Of a DNA stretch of 64,000 nt, positions 18,821 to 29,899 are shown piece after piece. Numbering within the stretch: the stretch's first letter is position 1; each line of letters starts with the position of its first letter. The DNA comes from Nephrocerus scutellatus. Lineage: Eukaryota; Arthropoda; Insecta; Diptera; Pipunculidae. The stretch covers positions 62,529,016 to 62,593,015 of the forward strand of contig OX352763.1 in assembly GCA_947095585.1 (NCBI GenBank), written 5' to 3'. Under the pieces are notes generated by a model. That model ran no database searches. It was not told the DNA's origin and worked only from the letters and a program-made list of their open reading frames with translations. The translations under genes were made by a program, and so were the position numbers.

Positions 18821-19350
18821 TATGTATATAATTATATGTTTAATCGAATCGATGTAATTATAAATCTACTACCATATCTCTGGAACACCTGAACCAATTT
18901 CAACCAAACTTGATACACATATTACTTACAATCTGTAGACCGATTTTGGTCGCAAAAGTATGTTGAGAAGTGAAAAGTGAGTTTCCATCCTGCGTCCTGC
19001 AGAGCCGCAGGTTTGGAGTGTTAGTAGGGGTTGCCGGGTTGGTTGCGTTAATATTATTTTTTGACGGAAGCGCATAGCTTGATTTTTTTCTTCTATCCAG
19101 AGCAGTGCTGCTGTTAAACATTTTTGAAACGAAGTAAAAATATTTAAAAAAAGTTCCAATAGAAAAATACTAACGATTTAATATTACAACATATTTTATA
19201 ATTGATTTTTTGACCTTTTACCTTTTTTTGCACAAAATTTATTATTTAATGGTTATGTTCCTGTGTTTCATTATGTCCATGCAAGTACGATTATGTACTC
19301 TTACTTTTATTATTTTATTAAAATACTCCAACTGAATAATATTAATAATG
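18821..19350. other. Unclassified repeat-like DNA
   Basis: No gene. The part with accatatctctggaacacctg and aatttcaaccaaacttgata (18870-18910) has the look of a decayed transposon end, but I cannot name it. Confidence 0.35.
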
Positions 19351-19442
19351 TTCGGCGCGACAGACCTTTGAGGTCCAAGGCCAGGCTTCTCGCCACCATT
19401 TGTGTTGAGCATGTATTGTATATTTTTGCACACTACAACTGA
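19351..19442 (+). repeat. Dispersed repeat A, copy 2
   Basis: The sequence ggcgcgacagacctttgagg, then ccaggcttctcgccaccatt, ending in tttgcacac, matches the copies near 14510 and 43077. An ATA-rich run precedes it, as in copy 1. Confidence 0.7.
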
Positions 19443-19899
19443 ATACAAAAGCCTTACATATACTGTAAAAATGAACCTAAAAACCGTTGGTTTCTGCGTA
19501 TATTTATATATTAAAATAAGATTTAATTTTAGCTTTTAATTTGGAAGCAAGGAAATCTATGAAAATACAGTACCAAATGTTGTTATTTCCCTTTTGTTTT
19601 TTGACATACATACATACTTTTCGGGAAATATAAAAATTATCTATTAATAACTCTTGATAGTGTGATATGATAATAGTATCGAACACAGAAAATATTAAGC
19701 GTTTTAGCTTCGGGCACAGGAAGAAATAACGGGGAAACTTCGCAGAAAAATTTATAGACATATTAACATATAAACGAAAAGGAAACCATTTCTTCGAAAT
19801 TAAAAAAATTTAGGATCGTTTCGACTATTAATTACTTCATAAAAGTAGTAAATGGCACTAGCTTAGTAGTAGTACCTTGTTAATAAATTATGATAAATT
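19443..19899. other. AT-rich spacer
   Basis: I see no coding sequence, clear repeat or element end. Confidence 0.4.
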
Positions 19900-20035
19900 T
19901 TTAACCCATTTCCTAAAGTCTGATTTTATTCAAACTTTTTACAAATGTGTATTTTCCATGACAACACTATCTATTTAATTTGAGAGTGATCGGGCCGCAT
20001 GGTCGGTGGGCTCCCATACAATAAAAATTTCCATA
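19900..20035 (-). repeat. Single satellite monomer, inverted
   Basis: In reverse complement this reads gtatgggagcccaccgacca, then cggcccgatcactctc, a gaaaatacacattt and aatcagactttaggaa, the order seen in 1020-2205. It is a diverged, isolated copy. Confidence 0.7.
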
Positions 20036-20312
20036 TAGCCGCATTAGATCATGTCATACTATAATCACAATGTTCTGTGTGCCCTCGTGCGCTGCAAGCA
20101 TCGCTGTTTTGTTATACGATTGGGGTTGTTTTGTTGTTGGGTTGCACTGCTTCGCATGTATTTTTATTTTTCAGTATTTACAGTGAAATTCAGTATTCTT
20201 TTGGTAACTGGAGAATTTACATGAAAAATTTTAATTTTTATAGGTGGTTTTTTAAAATTAAAATCTTTAAACTTCCCACGAAATGGAAAAAAACCAACGA
20301 CTGGAACACTGA
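20036..20312. other. Spacer without recognised gene
   Basis: A short open frame at 20077-20325 has no recognisable domain and mixed composition; I do not support it as a gene. Confidence 0.4.
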
Positions 20313-20576
20313 ACAGGCAAAGTGACATTTAAAATCAACTTTGGTGGTGAGGTTTCTAACTAAAAGCAGAATAGAATTATTTTATTGCTAGAAAATCTGC
20401 AATTTGTACTAATTTTTTTCAACAAAAAGAACAGACCTTGCAAAACAGGCAAAGTGACATTTAAAATCTACTTTGGTGGTGAGGTTTCTAACTAAAAGCA
20501 GAATAGATTTATTTTATTGCCACAAAATCAGCAATTTGTACTAATTTTTTTCAACCAAAAGAACAGACCTTGCATT
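20313..20576. repeat. Tandem duplication, 132-bp unit
   Basis: The unit acaggcaaagtgacatttaa to gaacagaccttgca occurs at 20313-20444 and 20445-20576 with about ten differences. Confidence 0.9.
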
Positions 20577-21059
20577 ACACAAATTCTGCAAATATTTTTA
20601 AAAAAATTTGAATTTATATATTTAATATAATAATTAAACAAAAATGTTTGTCTGTTTGTTTGTAACGCTCAAAGGCTACTATGATTTTTTTTAAATTTTT
20701 TTTTCCATTTTGTTTTTTTTTTTGCACTGTAAAGAAGATCATTGAAAATTCTGAAGAACAAATTAACAAAACTTTGCTATCAGTAGGCATTTGCATACAC
20801 AAATCATGTGTATAATTAAAGTATTAAAATGTTCGTGCCCTGGCACGACATGCATTAAACTAGTTAATAATAAAAAATTCATTTATATTAATATATTTGT
20901 GTCTCCTCTATCTCCGCCTTTTTACGAGGGTGGCATGCCGGTCACAAGCCCGAATAAATTTTTTAAAAATAAAATAATAATATATAATTAAATATTTTAT
21001 TTTGCCTTTTACAAAAATATATACAATATTTACAATATTAAAATCAATACTTATATATA
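20577..21059. other. AT-rich spacer
   Basis: No gene. The sequence next to 21059 should be the left flank of the BEL/Pao insertion site, continuing at 29905. Confidence 0.4.
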
Positions 21060-21743
21060 TGTTAACGGTGGACCTATTTTGTTCCAACGACGGAATAGTC
21101 AAGGTGCATGTACCTTGACTAATGATGTGGATATAACCGGTTCTTGTACCGATATATCTTAATATCCTATTAGTTAGCCGCCTTACCACTGGTGGGGGGA
21201 TAGCTAACCAAAAATAAAATTGACAACAACCTTTTTTGATGATTAATAATTGAGTGATTTATTGTTCCCTAATACGGGAGTATTTATAAGGATAATATTG
21301 CCTACGTGGGCATAAATAACGAAAATACAAACATAAAGGAAAACGGATTATTGCTTAATTAGCATTAATGCCAAGTACAAAAAATACAAAAATGATTCTA
21401 CTTAGAACTTTATAAAGGTAAATTATTGCCTAATTCGAATTAATTCCAAAAAAATAAAAATACTGCAATAATATGCAGTCAGTTTGCACACGCAGTGACT
21501 GACACAAAAAAAATAGTTCGAATTGCTGATAAGCGAAACATATTCCCATTGCTGCACCTATTTGTTTTTTACCTTGAGTTCAAGGTGAGCTGTAATAAGT
21601 CTGAGATCATGTTTCGCTCAGCCGGAATTCGAAACTTTGGCTTCGTGCATATTGGATTCATTCGCATGCCTGATGAATTTGCATTATGAATTTTATTATG
21701 AAAATGAATCCAACATGCACAAACACATTTCTGTTCTTGAACA
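21060..21743 (-). repeat. 3' LTR of BEL/Pao element 1
   Basis: On the minus strand it starts TGTTCAAGAACAG and ends CACCGTTAACA. It matches 29225-29899 apart from a short extra segment near 21433. A ccttaccactggtgggggga phrase inside also occurs at 29171, outside the right LTR. Confidence 0.9.
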
Positions 21744-21756
21744 TACTCCCCCCGTT
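21744..21756 (-). other. Polypurine tract, BEL/Pao element 1
   Basis: Minus-strand CAACGGGGGGAGTA lies directly before the LTR start TGTTCAAG and after the envelope stop. It would prime plus-strand DNA synthesis. Confidence 0.75.
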
Positions 21757-21768
21757 GAATGCAGCCAT

Positions 21769-24258
21769 TCAACAGATTTCGTCGCTAGGTAGGCTGAATT
21801 TTCGACGTATTCTAGGGATAGGTCCTGATGGCGATGGTTTGCTAGGTTTGTTTGTCTTCCTTGTTTTCCATTTCCAGAAGATGATTGCTGATACCGTTAA
21901 AATAAGTCCTAAGTATGCCACGGAGTATTGGTGAAGGTCATGGTTGCTTATTTTGTGTGGAATTTCTGTTGGAAGTTGCTTGATTTCTTGACTCAACCTT
22001 TCGATCTCTGCCAATTGAAGTTGATCTGCCAATGAATACTCGTTAGTTGGGATAAGATTGCTTGGTATTGCGATGTCCGTTAGATTGACCAGTTTGGTGT
22101 AGGATGGTTTGCCGATACTGGTATAGATTTTATGTCCTTGGAATGTTAAGAGATCTTGTTTAATGACGCAGTTGGGCTGAATTTTTAAAAGGCCAGAGCC
22201 CTCCAGCGTTATTGGTGAAATCTCATTGCCGCATACAGTGTTGATGGTTGTCTTCGTTCTGAGGGCGTAAATCCATTCATTGGGGTGCGACAATCGTATC
22301 CATACCTGGTCTTCTGTGAGCTCAGTTATCTTGCATTGTTTTGGTAACGGCATATTGTTTAGTAAGTCAACCTCGCATGTACATATATTAGCCTTCTTGC
22401 GATAGAGCGGCTTTGTTTGCTCGCAGATATAAGTGGATGGTTCCGTTGTTGAGCACATTGCCAATTCCTGCTCCGTTATTGGATAGTATTGATCGCGGTG
22501 TGGACTTATGATTAGGTGAGATGAATCTGGGTTGATTGCAATTAGGGAGCCGTTTTTAAATATAGGTATGGCCAATACTCTGAATATCTCGAACACTTCT
22601 ATATTGACAAGAGGAAATTTGATTTGGAAGATAACGTGGTCGTTAACGATCCCACTCTTTACGGACATCAGTTGATATAGGTGCAGCAGGTCTGACGAGT
22701 CTATTGGTAGGCGAAGTGAGGAAGGGACATGCGCCTTTATCATTATGACTTCGTGACTTATTTGCTGTGGTGATAGAAGAAGAGGGCTTATCTTTCCATG
22801 GTTTGTGTCGATTAGCACTCTGATTAGTAAGGCTTGTATTCGTTGTGTGTTGGACATGATTAGCGTCAGTTCAATGGATAAGGAAAGAAAAGTACTAGTT
22901 AGTTCTTCTTGAGTGGTATGCGCAGTTATTTGATTAATTTGCTCGTTCAACGCTCTAAATTTTTCTTGAACACTTAACTGGTTGCCCTTTATAATGTTTA
23001 AAGTTGAGTCTATTATTGATGTTTGATTATTGAGAAGTCGCAGAACGTGGTCTTCATTTCCCTTCATGTCTTCAATTGTTTTTGATACCTCTTGTGCATA
23101 TTCCGAATCAAGAACTCCAAATAAGGAATTGGCTATGGTTCCAACTATATTGAAAGCTCCGCGTCTTGCTCTTGGTCTTGCCTTATGAAGGTTCCTCGAG
23201 AAGAATTCGTTCCCTGTTGTGAGCTCTTCTTTTACATGACTAAATTGATCGATTATTGACTTGCATGAATTGTTTTGCGGTATCACCTGGCAGAGTTGTC
23301 GCAAAGAATTAATTCCCTTTGTGATTTCATGGAATTCAGTCCAGTACGGTGTTAGCTCATAGTATACCACCAGGTTCCATTCGTTGGCTGCCAAGTTGGC
23401 TGTTCCTAGAGCTTCAAAATGAAGGCCTTGCTTAGATGGAAATTGGCTGACTTCCACTGGGTAACTACATGTGAGTGGTACTATCAGGCATACTATTAAG
23501 ATGGATAAAATTGCCGAGCCGTATGATTTTCGACATTTTCTCTTTGGTGGTTGGTCATTGTTTGTTGACTCCCCTGTGATTTGAGATGTTGATTCTGCTG
23601 CCTTTGTTTTTGTGTGACATTCAAAATGATGTGGTCGTTCCTGTTTTGGGGTTTCATCATTAAGCGGAAGAGGAGCAAGTTTGTGAATCGCTCGCCGAAG
23701 AATGCTAGTTGATGTTTTGACGTCTGCTACGCGGACCTGGCCATATTCTCCAATGTGAGTTTTAATGACTCGTCCGAGTGGCCATTTCATCGATGGGGTG
23801 TTATCTTCTTTAATTAGAACTATGGCTCCAGGTTGTAAGTTTGGTTTTTGCTGTTTCCATTTAACCCGTTGCTGCAATTCATTTAGGTATTCACTCGACC
23901 ATCTGCGCCAAAATTCATTTTTTAGGTGCGTCACTAATTTCCATCGTGTCGGCAGGTTGACGTTCGTGTTTTTAGCGTTTGCGTCAATCGGTGCTGTCAG
24001 TGGTTCACCGATTAGGAAGTGACCAGGAGTGAGTGCGGTGAGATCATTTGGATCATAAGAAAGCGGTGTTAATGGCCGTGAATTAAGAATTGCCTCAATT
24101 TCAATTATTAGGGTCTCGAATTCTTCATGTGTCAAGGGTGCTGATGACACGCTTCGATATAGTAAATGTTTTGCTGATTTAACGGCAGCTTCCCATAATC
24201 CGCCAAAGTGGGGAGATCGGGGTGGAAGAAATGGAAATCGATGCCTTTTGTGCTGCAC
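21769..24258 (-). CDS. Integrase C-terminal part fused to a baculovirus-F-like envelope
   Basis: An uninterrupted frame of 829 codons; its first codon is GTG, so it is the continuation of pol after a shift near 24225, not an independent start. Residues 15-200 are integrase: PHFGGLWEAAVKS holds the catalytic glutamate and GAIVLIKED lies in the C-terminal fold. Residues about 247-263 are hydrophobic, as in an internal signal sequence, followed by an ectodomain. RPRARR at 361-366 is a furin-type site, with a hydrophobic GAFNIVGTIANSLFG after it, the layout of baculovirus F and insect errantivirus envelopes. N-linked sites include NNQTS near 411. A membrane helix at about 778-797 is followed by a basic 32-residue tail. 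Known BEL/Pao elements such as roo also encode an envelope-like protein. Whether this one is expressed, for example by splicing, is unknown. Confidence 0.85.
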   Translation of the reverse strand: MQHKRHRFPFLPPRSPHFGGLWEAAVKSAKHLLYRSVSSAPLTHEEFETLIIEIEAILNSRPLTPLSYDPNDLTALTPGHFLIGEPLTAPIDANAKNTNVNLPTRWKLVTHLKNEFWRRWSSEYLNELQQRVKWKQQKPNLQPGAIVLIKEDNTPSMKWPLGRVIKTHIGEYGQVRVADVKTSTSILRRAIHKLAPLPLNDETPKQERPHHFECHTKTKAAESTSQITGESTNNDQPPKRKCRKSYGSAILSILIVCLIVPLTCSYPVEVSQFPSKQGLHFEALGTANLAANEWNLVVYYELTPYWTEFHEITKGINSLRQLCQVIPQNNSCKSIIDQFSHVKEELTTGNEFFSRNLHKARPRARRGAFNIVGTIANSLFGVLDSEYAQEVSKTIEDMKGNEDHVLRLLNNQTSIIDSTLNIIKGNQLSVQEKFRALNEQINQITAHTTQEELTSTFLSLSIELTLIMSNTQRIQALLIRVLIDTNHGKISPLLLSPQQISHEVIMIKAHVPSSLRLPIDSSDLLHLYQLMSVKSGIVNDHVIFQIKFPLVNIEVFEIFRVLAIPIFKNGSLIAINPDSSHLIISPHRDQYYPITEQELAMCSTTEPSTYICEQTKPLYRKKANICTCEVDLLNNMPLPKQCKITELTEDQVWIRLSHPNEWIYALRTKTTINTVCGNEISPITLEGSGLLKIQPNCVIKQDLLTFQGHKIYTSIGKPSYTKLVNLTDIAIPSNLIPTNEYSLADQLQLAEIERLSQEIKQLPTEIPHKISNHDLHQYSVAYLGLILTVSAIIFWKWKTRKTNKPSKPSPSGPIPRIRRKFSLPSDEIC

Positions 24259-26694
24259 GAGTTTGAGATTGATTCTTGACCTTGCGTGGAATATACTGTC
24301 TGGCTAAGGTCCTGAAGCTGATTTCTAGCTCCAACAAAATTAGTCGCATTATCACAGTATAGGTTGCGAACATGGCCTCGTCTTCCCATGAAACGTTTCA
24401 GTGCTCCTATAAAGGCTTCCGTTGTTAAAGCACTAACGATCTCCAGGTGAACAGCCTTAGTAGCAAAGCAGCAGAATATTGCGATGTACCCCTTTTGTGG
24501 TCGACTTCCTCTCCCACGGTAGTGAATCCATATCGGCCCGCAAAAGTCCACTCCTGAATTGATGAACGGTCGTGCTGGTTGAACTCGATCGGCTGGTAAA
24601 CTGCCCATCATCTGAGAGAGTAACTTGGGTTTTGCTTTTGCGCACCGAATGCAGTTTTGCACTATAGATCTGGCAATAGTTTTACCTTTGATCGGCCAGA
24701 ATCGTTGTCTAGTAATGGCCAAAAGAGTCTGTGGTCCAACGTGCTTATTTTTGCAATGAATCTCTGTCATTATCATTTTTGTGAAAGAATGTCCGTAAGG
24801 AAGTAAGATAGGATGTTTTGCATCGTATGAAAGCGCTGATGCTTCTAGTCTTCCTCCAACCCGCATAATATCATTTGTATCCAAAAAGGGTGCGAGACTG
24901 CTTATGGCGCTGGTTTTCTCGCACTCGCTGTATCGTTTAAGATGGGCGATGTCGGAATTGAACTCCTCTTTCTGCAGAAGTCGTAGAATGGTATGAAGCG
25001 AATCTGTTAATGCTTGGCTGGATAGTTCTTTTTTACTGCTTGTCTTATCTTCACGCCCTTTAAGTTTGCTGACGAATCTTAATATGTACGCAGTGATCCG
25101 CTGGACCCTTTGAAATGAGTTTCCATGCTTGATTTCGTAGATGAAGTGACCTGACTCCTTATCATTAGTTGTTATTGCTAACGCATTAGAGTTTGGTTGC
25201 TGCTCAGACAATGCCGATTTGTTGTAAGGTTGTGGCCAAGATGATTCTCGACCATGAAGGAATAGGGGACCGTAAAACCAAAGATTGCATTCCTTCAACC
25301 TTTCCGGAGTAATTCCTCGTGTAAGTAAATCAGCTGGGTTCTCCTTGGATTTTACGTGACGCCATTGTTGTGGTGTGGTACTAACCTTTATCGAAGATAC
25401 TCTGTTAGCAATGAACTTTGGGAGGGATTTCTCGGAGGAGTTGATCCAAGCCAAGACAATTTCAGAGTCACTCCAAAAATACGTAGGAGCATCTTCGTAC
25501 CCAATATCCCTTTTTATTCGATTGGCGAGATCCGTTGCTAGTTTGGCGGCGCACAATTCTAGCCGTGGAATGGTCGGCTTCTTAAACTTTTCCTTCTCAA
25601 GTGGTGCTACACGAGATTTAGCACACAACAATGATGAGACTTATTGCCTTGAGGTCGTCACGAAATCTTGACCATTGTGAATGCAATTCCTGAGGTAGAG
25701 CTGCATCCCAATCTAATTTTAATTTCCACAATTGTTGCAGAAAGATTTTCGCGGTGATTACCACTGGAGCCATGATTCCAAGTGGATCAAATATTCGTGC
25801 TATTTCTGATGAGACCTTTCTTTTTGTGACTTTGGCGTCGTAATTCTCATAAGTTTTGATGCAAAAATCGTCTACCTTGGGCAGCCAAGTTAGACCCAAA
25901 GTTTTTATGTTGTCTTCTGAGTCATTTTTGAAGTCCAGCTGTACTTCTTTGTCCTCTGAACCGAAATTTTGTATTAGCCGTGGGTGATTTGCGCACCACT
26001 TGCGCAGTTTGAAGCCTGCTCCCTGAAGCACGTCAATCAATTGCCTTTGCATTTCCAGAGCAGTGGAAAGACTGTTTGCGCCTGTCATAACGTCGTCTAC
26101 GTAGAAATCGTGTTGAAGTATCTTGCTGCCGAAGGGGTGGCTTTTAGTTGTTGTTTGAGAGAGCTGTTGTAAACATTTGATTGATAAATAGGGGGCAGAT
26201 GATGTGCCGTAGGTCACGGTGTTCAACTGATAACATTTTACAGGATCTGATACGTCCTTTCTCCACAGAATCAACTGGTACTTTCGATCTTCTTTATGTA
26301 GCAATACTTGTCTATACATTTTTTCTACATCGGCTGTAAAAACAAACCGTGGTAACCGGAATCTTAACAGAATTGTGAATAGGTCATCTTGAATTCTGGG
26401 GCCTACATGCAAGATATCATTGAGCGATATATTGGAGGATGTCTTGCATGACGCGTCGAATACGACTCTCAACTTGGTGGTACTGCTATCAGGTTTTTGC
26501 ACGCAGTGGTGAGGAAGAAAATAGTGTGGTGAATTCCTTGGTGGAAGCTCTACTTCTGTCATGTGATTTAGAGTGATATACTCGTTCATAAATTGATCGT
26601 ATTGTTGCTTAAGCTTGTTAGCCAATCGTCTTTCTAAGGCATATAACCGTCGGTGGTGGTTCCTCTGGTTCTTCAGTTGTCCAAAATTTTTCAA
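24132..26694 (-). pseudogene. pol: BEL/Pao pol: RT, RNase H and integrase, with deletions
   Basis: Two frames cover this part. 26694-25618 is reverse transcriptase, with TKLRVVFDASCKTS near 26465, FTADVEKMYRQVLL near 26335 and the active site FYVDD near 26092-26106. 25631-24132 begins in the middle of RNase H (CAKSRVAPLEKEK, PRLELCAAKLATDLANRI) and goes on into integrase, with a zinc-binding CIRCAKAKPK, GVDFCGPIW and YCDNATNFVG. Compared with BEL/Pao element 2 at 47548-55541, about 55 residues around the SDASEKAYGAAVY block are missing at 25618-25640, so the first RNase H carboxylate is gone. The frame then shifts near 24225. This copy would not encode an active polymerase. Confidence 0.85.
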
Positions 26695-28981
26695 TTAGTT
26701 TGTTCAGGTTTTCGTCTTCGATGCACATACCGCGAGTAATTGATGTATTTGGAAGTGGTCCAATTCTCCCTGTTGCCATCCACCCGAATACCGTGTTTTG
26801 AAAGGTGGGCATCTCGATGCTGGATCTTATTTGTCCAACAGACAGAAGTTCATGGTACAATTCTGCGCCGATGAGTAGGTCGATATGCTCCGTACAGTTG
26901 AAGTTTGGATCAGCTAATTTTATATTCTTTGGAATGTTCCATTGTGAGATGTCTATTGATTGTGTTGGTTGAGGTGAAAGTAATTTTGGCAAGACCAACG
27001 CTTCAATTCTAGCCGAGAACCCAGTCAGCCTGGATTGCAAATGTACATTCACTCTCTTATGTGCCCTTTGAGTGGCATGACCGATCCCCTGGATGCACAA
27101 AGAATCATGCCTTGCTGGAATCTTCAATTTTTTAACGAGTCTCTCCGTAATGAAATTTACTTGAGAGCCTGAATCTAGCAGCGCTCTGCATTCGACGAAT
27201 TCACCATTGTGAGATTCTAACTTGACCCGAGCCGTCCCCAACAAAACATATCCTAGACGTTGTTGACTAACGGTGCTAAGTGATAGAGCTTGATCGTGTC
27301 CCTGCGTCTTATTTTCCACTGAAGATGGGCCTGTTGTTCTAGTCGGGTTGATTCCTTTGAATTGTGTAGATGTTGTATTGATTTTTTGGCTTGAATTCAC
27401 GGCTTCCAAATGCACTAAAGTATTGTGTTTTTTAGAGCATTTGGTGCATGATCGTCTCGGGCAAGTTGTTGCCCGATGTCCTTCCTTCAGGCAATTTATG
27501 CAGAGGTTATATTTTTTGAGCACATTTAGTCGTTGTGCGGGGGTTTTATCTAAAAATTCCTTGCAAGCGTAAAGTGCGTGATTTCCCTTGCAAACCAAGC
27601 ATTCAGATGAACTCGCTGCCGCAACTAATGTCCTTAAAGGGTGGAGTCTTCGTCGATCCTCGATGTGCCGATCCTTGCCCAGAGCTTCCAGAGATTGAAA
27701 TCGTTTCTCTAAGAAGTCAATCACTTGCTTTGTTGTTTGAAGTTCCTTTGGATTGTCGAGTGACTGCTCATATATGGTGTGCGTATCTCTGTCTAATTTT
27801 TTCGTCAATACGTGGGTTAATATTGGATCCCATTCCTTGGTGGACACACCGAGATTTTCTAATCCCATGAGACACTCCTTAGTAACGTCGTGAAGATTTC
27901 TAATGGCGTTGGGTGAACTTTTCTCTGCAGCAGTACTTGGTTGAGTGAGTAATTTACTTATAAGTGCAGAAACCAATAGTCTCGGATTAGCGTAACGATC
28001 TTATAAGGTTTTCCAGGCCGCGACATAATTGCTGTCAGACGTTGAATAATGTCTGATTAGCCTTTCTGCCTCTCCAGTTAGGTTTGTTTTCAGATACCAC
28101 ATTTTTTGGCAATTTGCCATTGGTTGCATGTGGACCATTTGTTTAAAAAGATCGTGGAATTGTTGCCATTTGGAGTAATTCCCATCAAACTTTGGCAATT
28201 CCATTTTCGGAAGTGGTAACGTGTGTGCAGCTGTTGTGCCTGTCCTAGGAGCACATTCCTGCAGTCTTGCAATTAAGGCTGTGACAACCCCTTCAACTTC
28301 TTCAGCCAAGATGAAATGTTCTTCTTCATCGTAGCCGTTAGCTACGTTGTCATCACTTAGCTCATAAATTGATGTATGAAGTTCTTCAAGTTGAACCCAG
28401 TATTGTTCGATGGCTCTCAACTTATACTCCCAATGTGACCTTGTATGCTGTAGCTCTGGATTTAAATTGAAGTCTACACCACTCAATACACGACGTAGCG
28501 ACACCACTATGGCGTTGTGTCGCCGTATGATTCTGTTGATCTCATCTGTTGGTTGAGTCGTCATCGTGACGATATTTTTGTTTTCGGCATCGGATTGTTG
28601 CGGCCCTTGTTGCTCTTGGTTTCTTGTAATTTCCCCTTCCAATGTTGGTTTGACCTTCAATAGCACGGCTATCTTTTCCTCAAAATGCCCTTTGAATTTT
28701 CTGTAGTTTTCTAATACAGTGTCGTATACCTCATGAATAAAATAATCATGATTAGTCGGCACATCTGGTATGGACCTGATCTGGTTGTCGATTTCCTCGA
28801 ACGCTTCCCAAGCTTCCTTCAACCGTCGAAGCCTTTCTCGAAAATAACTTTCTTGAGTTTTCCTGTCGGCAGGATCCTTCTTGTAGTTGCTGATGATCTT
28901 GTTGAAACTTTCAGCATTACGTTCTTGCTGATGAGCTAATTTTTCGATATCCATGATGATATCCCTCGATGACTGCTTCAA
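26618..28981 (-). pseudogene. gag: BEL/Pao gag-protease, stop-interrupted
   Basis: The gag opens with MKQSSRDIIMDIEKLAHQQE at 28981. Residues about 40-260 are largely helical and charged, and LPKMELPKFDGNYSKWQQFH (near 28200) opens the conserved BEL/Pao gag module. A TAA at 28001-28003 interrupts it in frame, and the same frame continues to 26618. It then shows zinc-knuckle-like motifs (CLVCKGNHALYAC, CINCLKEGHRATTC, CTKCSKKHN; 27610-27420) and a protease with LLDSGSQVNF near 27180. The end (EKFWTTEEPEEPPPT, 26650) abuts reverse transcriptase sequence in another frame, and a segment normally lying between them is missing. It would have produced the particle protein and protease. Confidence 0.85.
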
Positions 28982-29201
28982 TCTCGCTGACTTGTGTGTG
29001 TTTCTAACTAGATATTTTTCTTATGCAGCTATCGTTGGTACCAGTGTATAGCCCTGGTACACGCCTTTTTTGATGTAGTATGAATTAAAAAACGCGACGA
29101 ATACTTTACCAGTGTTCAAAGCCCTGGCAAACGCTTGTCGCGTCCTAAATTGTGATCGCTCAGCAGTCACTCCTTACCACTGGTGGGGGGAAGTGAATGC
29201 T
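28982..29201 (-). other. Leader of BEL/Pao element 1
   Basis: Noncoding stretch between the primer site and gag. It carries ccttaccactggtgggggga (29171-29190), also present in the LTRs near 29348. Confidence 0.55.
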
Positions 29202-29224
29202 GGGATCACGTCGTGGTCACCAAA
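29202..29224 (-). other. Primer-binding site, BEL/Pao element 1
   Basis: Minus-strand TTTGGTGACCACGACGTGAT directly follows the LTR end. The second BEL/Pao element has TTTGGTGACCCCGACGTGAT in the same place (about 54903-54922), which supports the assignment. Confidence 0.75.
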
Positions 29225-29899
29225 CGTTAACGGTGGAACTATTTTGTTCCAACGACGGAATAGTCAAGGTGCATGTACCTTGACTAATGATGTGGATATA
29301 ACCGGTTCTTGTACCGATATATCTTAATATCCTATTAGTTAGCCGCCTTACCACTGGTGGGGGGATAGCTAACCAAAAATAAAATTGACAACAACCTTTT
29401 TTGATGATTAATAATTGAGTGATTTATTGTTCCCTAATACGGGAGTATTTATAAGGATAATATTGCCTACGTGGGCATAAATAACGAAAATACAAACATA
29501 AAGGAAAACGGATTATTGCTTAATTAGCATTAATGCCAAGTACAAAAAATACAAAAATGATTCTACTTAGAACTTTATAAAGGTAAATTATTGCCTAATT
29601 TGCCTAAAAATAAAAATACTGCAATAATATGCAGTCAGTTTGCACACGCAGTGACTGACACAAAAAAAATAGTTCGAATTGCTGATAAGCGAAACATATT
29701 CCCATTGCTGCACCTATTTGTTTTTTACCTTGAGTTCAAGGTGAGCTGTAATAAGTCTGGGATCATGTTTCGCTCAGCCGGAATTCGAAACTTTGGCTTC
29801 GTGCATATTGGATTCATTCGCATGCCTGATGAATTTGCATTATGAATTTTATTATGAAAATGAATCCAACATGCACAAACACATTTCTGTTCTTGAACA
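29225..29899 (-). repeat. 5' LTR of BEL/Pao element 1
   Basis: Matches the left LTR. The outer end is CTTGAACA (plus strand) followed by ATATA. The inner end reads CGTTAACGG where the other copy has TGTTAACGG, one base different at the very terminus. Confidence 0.9.

Larger units (their letters stand above)
21060..29899 (-). mobile_element. BEL/Pao LTR retrotransposon with envelope
   Basis: An 8.8-kb element on the minus strand. The LTRs at 21060-21743 and 29225-29899 differ by few bases and one short indel. ATATA flanks both sides (21055-21059 and 29900-29904), fitting a 5-bp duplication. A primer site follows the right LTR and a G-rich polypurine tract precedes the left one. The order is gag, protease, reverse transcriptase, RNase H, integrase, envelope-like protein, which is BEL/Pao order. 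Damage includes an in-frame stop in gag, a deletion before the reverse transcriptase, a deletion in RNase H and a shift in integrase. The envelope part is uninterrupted. The near-identical LTRs mean a recent insertion. Confidence 0.9.

Noticed and set aside
19443..21059. Host exons in the AT-rich stretch
   Set aside because: Short frames have no domain, no splice-site pattern and strong A/T bias.
21060..29899. Integrated exogenous virus
   Set aside because: LTRs, primer site, gene order and a second decayed relative in the same window identify a BEL/Pao retrotransposon lineage that carries an envelope.
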